58,422 bases of DNA, from contig SICM01000007.1 in assembly GCA_009694805.1 (NCBI GenBank), forward strand, positions 1-58,422, read 5' to 3'. Below the pieces are notes generated by a model. It ran no database searches and was not told the origin of the DNA. It saw nothing but the letters and a program-made list of their open reading frames with translations. A program made the position numbers and the translations under genes. Below, in pieces: positions 55,319-58,422 of the stretch (position 1 is its first letter; each line of letters opens with the position of its first letter). Source of the stretch: Candidatus Latescibacterota bacterium (GTDB taxonomy: Bacteria > Latescibacterota > UBA2968 > SICM01).

Positions 55319-57651
55319 GGCCGACCCTCCCTTTTCTGCATCAATCTCCAGATCTTCTCCGGGCGCATGGGCATGTCGATGTGGCGCACGCCGAAGGGCG
55401 CGAGGGCGTCCACCACGGCGTTGACCATCGCCGGGGTGGAGCCGATGGTCCCGGCCTCCCCCACCCCCTTGACGCCGAGGGGGTTGACCGGCGAGGGCGT
55501 CACGGTGCTGGCCAGTTCGAACTTCGGGAAGTTGTGGGCCTTGGGCAGGGCGTAGTCCATGAGCGAGCCGGTGAGCATCTGTCCGTTCTCGTCGTAGACG
55601 ACCTCCTCGTAGAGGGCCTGGCCGAGCCCCTGCGCGATCCCGCCGTGGATCTGCCCCTCCACGATCATCGGGTTGATGATCTTCCCGCAGTCGTCCACGG
55701 CCACGTAGCGCCGGATCTCCACCTCGCCGGTGTCCGCGTCCACCTCCACCACGGCGACGTGCGTCCCGAACGGATAGGTGAAGTTGGAGGGCTCGAAGAA
55801 GTGCGTCTCGTTCAGCCCCGGGTCCGTGTCCGGCGGCAGGTTGTTCGCCACGTGCGCGGCCAGGGAGATGTCCGACAGGGCCAGGGCCTTCGTGGGGTTG
55901 CCCTTCACGAAATATTTCCCGTCCTCCAGCACGATGTCCTGCGGATTCCCTTCGAGCAGGTGGGCGGCGATCTTGACAACCTTCTCCTTCACTTTCTCCA
56001 TGGCCAGGACCATCGCCGTGCCCCCGACGGCCGTGGCCCGACTCCCGAAGGTCCCGATGCCGTACTGCACGGCATCCGTGTCTCCGTGCAGGATGCGCAC
56101 GTCGTCGATGCCCACGCCCAGGCCGTCCGAGATGATCTGCGCGAAGGTGGTCTCCTGCCCCTGTCCGTGCGGCGAGACCCCGGTCAGCACCGTCACCTTT
56201 CCGGTCGGGTCCACCCGCACGGCCCCGCTCTCCCATCCCCCGGCGGGCATGGCCTTGGAGGGGCCCATCCCGCAGATCTCCACATAGGTGGAGAACCCGA
56301 TGCCGAGGTAGCGGCCCTGCGTCCGGAGCCTGGCCTGCTCCTCCCGCAACGCTCTGTAATCCACGATAGACAGGGCCTTGTCGAGGGCCGCGGTGTAGTC
56401 GCCGCTGTCGTAGATGACGGCCGTGCCGGTGGTGTAGGGGAACTCCGACGGGGCGATGAAGTTCTTCCGCCGGACCTCCAGGGGGTCCATGTTCAGCTCA
56501 TCGGCCACGATGTCCACCATCCGCTCGACCATGTAGGTGGCCTCGGGCCGGCCCGCCCCCCGGTAGGCGTCCGTGGCCATCTTGTTCGTGAAGGCGCCTG
56601 TCAGCTTCATGGAGACATTCTGGATCTTGTAACACCCGCAGAGCATCAGGCCGGTGAGCGTGGGGATGGCGGGCGTCAGGAGCTGATATAAGGCCCCCAC
56701 ATCGGCCACGACCGTGTATTTGAGGCCTGTGATGGTCCCGTCGTTTTTGACGGCCACCTCCACCTCGCCTGTCTGATCCCGGCCGTGGATGGTGTGCAGG
56801 AGGTTCTCCCGCCGGCCCTCGATCCACTTGACGGGCCGCTTGAGCCAGGTCGCCAGGTGCGCGACCAGCGCCTCCTCCGCGTAGACGTTCAGCTTGCACC
56901 CGAACCCCCCGCCCACCTCCGGGGCGATCACGCGCACCCGGTTCTCGGCCATCCTGAGCATGATGGCGAGCTGCGTGCGGAGGAGGTGCGGGATCTGCGT
57001 GGAGGACCAGACGGTCAACTGATCCTCCCCCGGCAGGTAGTGGGCCAGGACCCCGCGCGGCTCCAGCGGGACGGGCGCCAGCCGCTGGTGTACAAACCGC
57101 TGTTTGACGACCCGGTCCGCCTCTTTCAGCGCGCGCTCCACGTCTCCGCCGGCGATCTCCCAGGTGAAGGCGACGTTGTCCTTCCCCAGCTCGTCGTGGA
57201 TGACCGGGGCGCCGGGCCGGAGGGCCTCCTCCCCGGAGGCCACGGTCGGGAGCGGGTCGTAGTCGATCTCGATGAGGTCCACGGCGTCCCGCGCGACATA
57301 TTTGTCCCGGGCCACCACGGCGGCCACGGGCTCCCCGACGAAGCAGACCTTGTCCAGGGCCAGGACGCGGTGGGGCGGGGTCTTCATGCCGGGGAAGACG
57401 GCGGCGCAGGGGACCAGGCCGACCCTGTCCTGGATGCTCCGACCCGTCACGACCGCCACCACCCCCGGGTATTTTCGCGCTGCCTCGACGTCCATCTTCT
57501 GGATGCGGGCGTGGGCATAGGGGCTCCGGAGGATGGCGATGTGGAGCGTATGGGGGAGGTTGATATCATCGACGTAGTGGGCGAGGCCCTGGATCATCCG
57601 GGGGTCCTCCCTGCGCTTGATCCTGGCCCCTACGGACTTGCTGATGGGCAT
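55315..57651 (-). CDS. coxL: Form II CoxL molybdopterin subunit
   Basis: Catalytic subunit of an aerobic molybdenum hydroxylase, 778 residues. The active-site loop reads TDAYRGAGRPEATY. AYRGAGR is the form II signature, whereas proven CO dehydrogenases carry AYxCSFR with a Cys. The catalytic Glu is in VKGVGEAGTIGSTPA. Cofactor segments include EVGGGFGCKLNVYAEE and SPHGQGQETTFAQI. The start at 57651 (MPISKSVGARIKRRED) has AAGGAGG upstream. The enzyme may oxidise an aldehyde, aromatic or heterocycle rather than CO. It follows coxS after a 126-base gap containing a hairpin. Confidence 0.95.
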   Translation of the reverse strand: MPISKSVGARIKRREDPRMIQGLAHYVDDINLPHTLHIAILRSPYAHARIQKMDVEAARKYPGVVAVVTGRSIQDRVGLVPCAAVFPGMKTPPHRVLALDKVCFVGEPVAAVVARDKYVARDAVDLIEIDYDPLPTVASGEEALRPGAPVIHDELGKDNVAFTWEIAGGDVERALKEADRVVKQRFVHQRLAPVPLEPRGVLAHYLPGEDQLTVWSSTQIPHLLRTQLAIMLRMAENRVRVIAPEVGGGFGCKLNVYAEEALVAHLATWLKRPVKWIEGRRENLLHTIHGRDQTGEVEVAVKNDGTITGLKYTVVADVGALYQLLTPAIPTLTGLMLCGCYKIQNVSMKLTGAFTNKMATDAYRGAGRPEATYMVERMVDIVADELNMDPLEVRRKNFIAPSEFPYTTGTAVIYDSGDYTAALDKALSIVDYRALREEQARLRTQGRYLGIGFSTYVEICGMGPSKAMPAGGWESGAVRVDPTGKVTVLTGVSPHGQGQETTFAQIISDGLGVGIDDVRILHGDTDAVQYGIGTFGSRATAVGGTAMVLAMEKVKEKVVKIAAHLLEGNPQDIVLEDGKYFVKGNPTKALALSDISLAAHVANNLPPDTDPGLNETHFFEPSNFTYPFGTHVAVVEVDADTGEVEIRRYVAVDDCGKIINPMIVEGQIHGGIAQGLGQALYEEVVYDENGQMLTGSLMDYALPKAHNFPKFELASTVTPSPVNPLGVKGVGEAGTIGSTPAMVNAVVDALAPFGVRHIDMPMRPEKIWRLMQKREGRP

Positions 57652-57689
57652 GAAAAGCCTCCTTAACTGGCGCAACCTGGCCCGGATCG

Positions 57690-57760
57690 TGCGACATATT
57701 CACCTGGTATGGATCGCTGGGCGGCCACGGAGGGCCGCCCTCTATTGATCCGGGCTTTTA
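57690..57760. other. Hairpin in the coxS-coxL gap
   Basis: GGGCGGCC and GGCCGCCC form a strong hairpin around ACGGAG between coxS and coxL. It may set the ratio of small to large subunit mRNA. No T-tract follows on the minus strand. Confidence 0.45.
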
Positions 57761-57777
57761 GACGCCAATCTATGATA

Positions 57778-58242
57778 TCATTTCCTCATCTTCTCCGCCG
57801 CGTACTGCACGGCCTCGACGATGTGCTGGTAGCCGGTGCAACGGCAGAGGTTCCCCTCGATGCCGTGGCGGATGTCCGCCTCCGTCGGGTTCGGGTTGCG
57901 CTTCAGGAGCTGGTGGGAGGCCAGGATCATCCCCGGCGTACAGAAGCCGCACTGCAGGCCGTGCCGCTCCCAGAACCCCTCCTGGATGGGATGGAGCTGT
58001 CCGTCCTTCGCCAGGCCTTCGATGGTCGTGATCTCTCCGCCGTCCGCCTGGACGGCCAGGAGCGTGCAGGACTTGACCGCCGCGCCGTCGAGCATCACCG
58101 TACACGCGCCACAGATGCTCGTCTCGCAGCCCACGTGCGTCCCGGTCAGCCCTGCCACGTCCCGCAGGTAGTGGACGAGCAGCAGCCGGGGCTCCACGTC
58201 GTGGCTGTGGCGCTCCCCGTTGATCGTGACCTCTATCTTCAC
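57778..58242 (-). CDS. coxS: CoxS-like 2Fe-2S subunit
   Basis: Iron-sulfur subunit of the molybdenum hydroxylase, 154 residues. The N-terminal plant-type cluster is [16 protein letters not shown] with a fourth Cys in AVKSCTLLA. The C-terminal helical cluster is [15 protein letters not shown] and [16 protein letters not shown]. It begins [19 protein letters not shown] at 58242 has AAAGGAG upstream. It passes electrons from the molybdenum centre to the FAD subunit. First gene of the minus-strand run that continues to the PspA operon. Confidence 0.96.
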   Translation of the reverse strand: MKIEVTINGERHSHDVEPRLLLVHYLRDVAGLTGTHVGCETSICGACTVMLDGAAVKSCTLLAVQADGGEITTIEGLAKDGQLHPIQEGFWERHGLQCGFCTPGMILASHQLLKRNPNPTEADIRHGIEGNLCRCTGYQHIVEAVQYAAEKMRK

Positions 58243-58369
58243 GAGCGTGGTCTCCTTTCTGAAAGAATAGCGTTCAGCATTCGTGATCGGTTTAGGGATA
58301 ACTTATTGCGGGACAGAGGTTCGAGAATCTGAGAATATCCCCCCCAGAAACTCTATTTGAATCTTGCTC

Positions 58370-58420
58370 CCAGCCGTCTCCAGGAAGGACGCGGGCCTCT
58401 TTTCCTGCCTCCTGGCTGGG
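58370..58420. repeat. Inverted repeat upstream of coxS
   Basis: CCCAGCC with CCAGGAAG on one side faces TTCCTG with GGCTGGG on the other. It forms an imperfect hairpin at the window edge and could be a terminator of a gene outside or part of the cox leader. Confidence 0.5.
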
Positions 58421-58422
58421 AC

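Noticed and set aside
55315-57651. True carbon monoxide dehydrogenase
   Set aside because: The active-site loop is AYRGAGR, not AYxCSFR, so the catalytic Cys is missing and CO should not be assumed as substrate.
1-58422. tRNA, rRNA or prophage genes
   Set aside because: No cloverleaf with a GGTTCRA arm, no rRNA sequence, and no integrase, portal or capsid gene was seen.

Overview
The window is GC-rich bacterial DNA with tightly packed genes on both strands, consensus-like -35/-10 promoters with 17-base spacers, frequent GTG and TTG starts, and many short palindromic repeats between genes. The gene mix (one-domain sulfatase, M81 peptidase, PhyH dioxygenase, Gfo/Idh/MocA oxidoreductase, ThuA, heparinase-like lyase, hydantoinase A/B, form II CoxL, PspA) fits an uncultured Gram-negative lineage such as Latescibacterota, Poribacteria or a planctomycete relative. 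No rRNA, tRNA or other marker settles the phylum.

Left part (1-18 kb): a minus-strand envelope polysaccharide locus (GT2 glycosyltransferase, WecA/MraY-like transferase, flippase). Next comes a TetR regulator with two intact operators beside the collapsed remains of a TolC-MFP-RND efflux operon. A coupled sulfatase and M81 peptidase pair, an aldo/keto reductase and a minimal zincin follow. A palindromic element separates the zincin from a Kelch protein. The aspartate-semialdehyde dehydrogenase gene has a lysine riboswitch and terminator in its leader. A candidate structured RNA precedes a three-gene ABC-2 exporter.

Middle part (18-37 kb): hydantoinase A lies on the plus strand and two tandem hydantoinase B paralogues on the minus strand. 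Between them is a sugar module: isomerase, heparinase-like lyase, and a propeller-PHP hydrolase. A ThuA protein and an amidohydrolase diverge from a shared promoter region. A heme operon follows (fused hemD-hemE, hemH, hemY).

The 36.7-41 kb minus-strand block encodes an ABC-F ATPase, a RIO-like kinase and a sigma-region-4-like protein. Each is preceded by a leader with a small ORF and intrinsic terminators, which suggests attenuation. The 41.1-45.1 kb block is an operon of PhyH, Gfo/Idh, a solute-binding protein lacking a signal peptide, and a polysaccharide deacetylase.

Right part (45-58 kb): a minus-strand run starts with a form II CoxS-CoxL-CoxM-CoxG molybdenum hydroxylase and continues with a coiled-coil protein, a PspA/ESCRT-III protein, a membrane-anchored solute-binding protein fused to an OmpA peptidoglycan-binding domain, an apparently inserted TIM-barrel gene, an ABC permease and ATPase, a membrane coiled-coil protein and a two-module AAA+ ATPase. 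The last set looks like an envelope-maintenance system pairing an ESCRT-III-like polymer with a Vps4-like ATPase, and is the most interesting region of the window.
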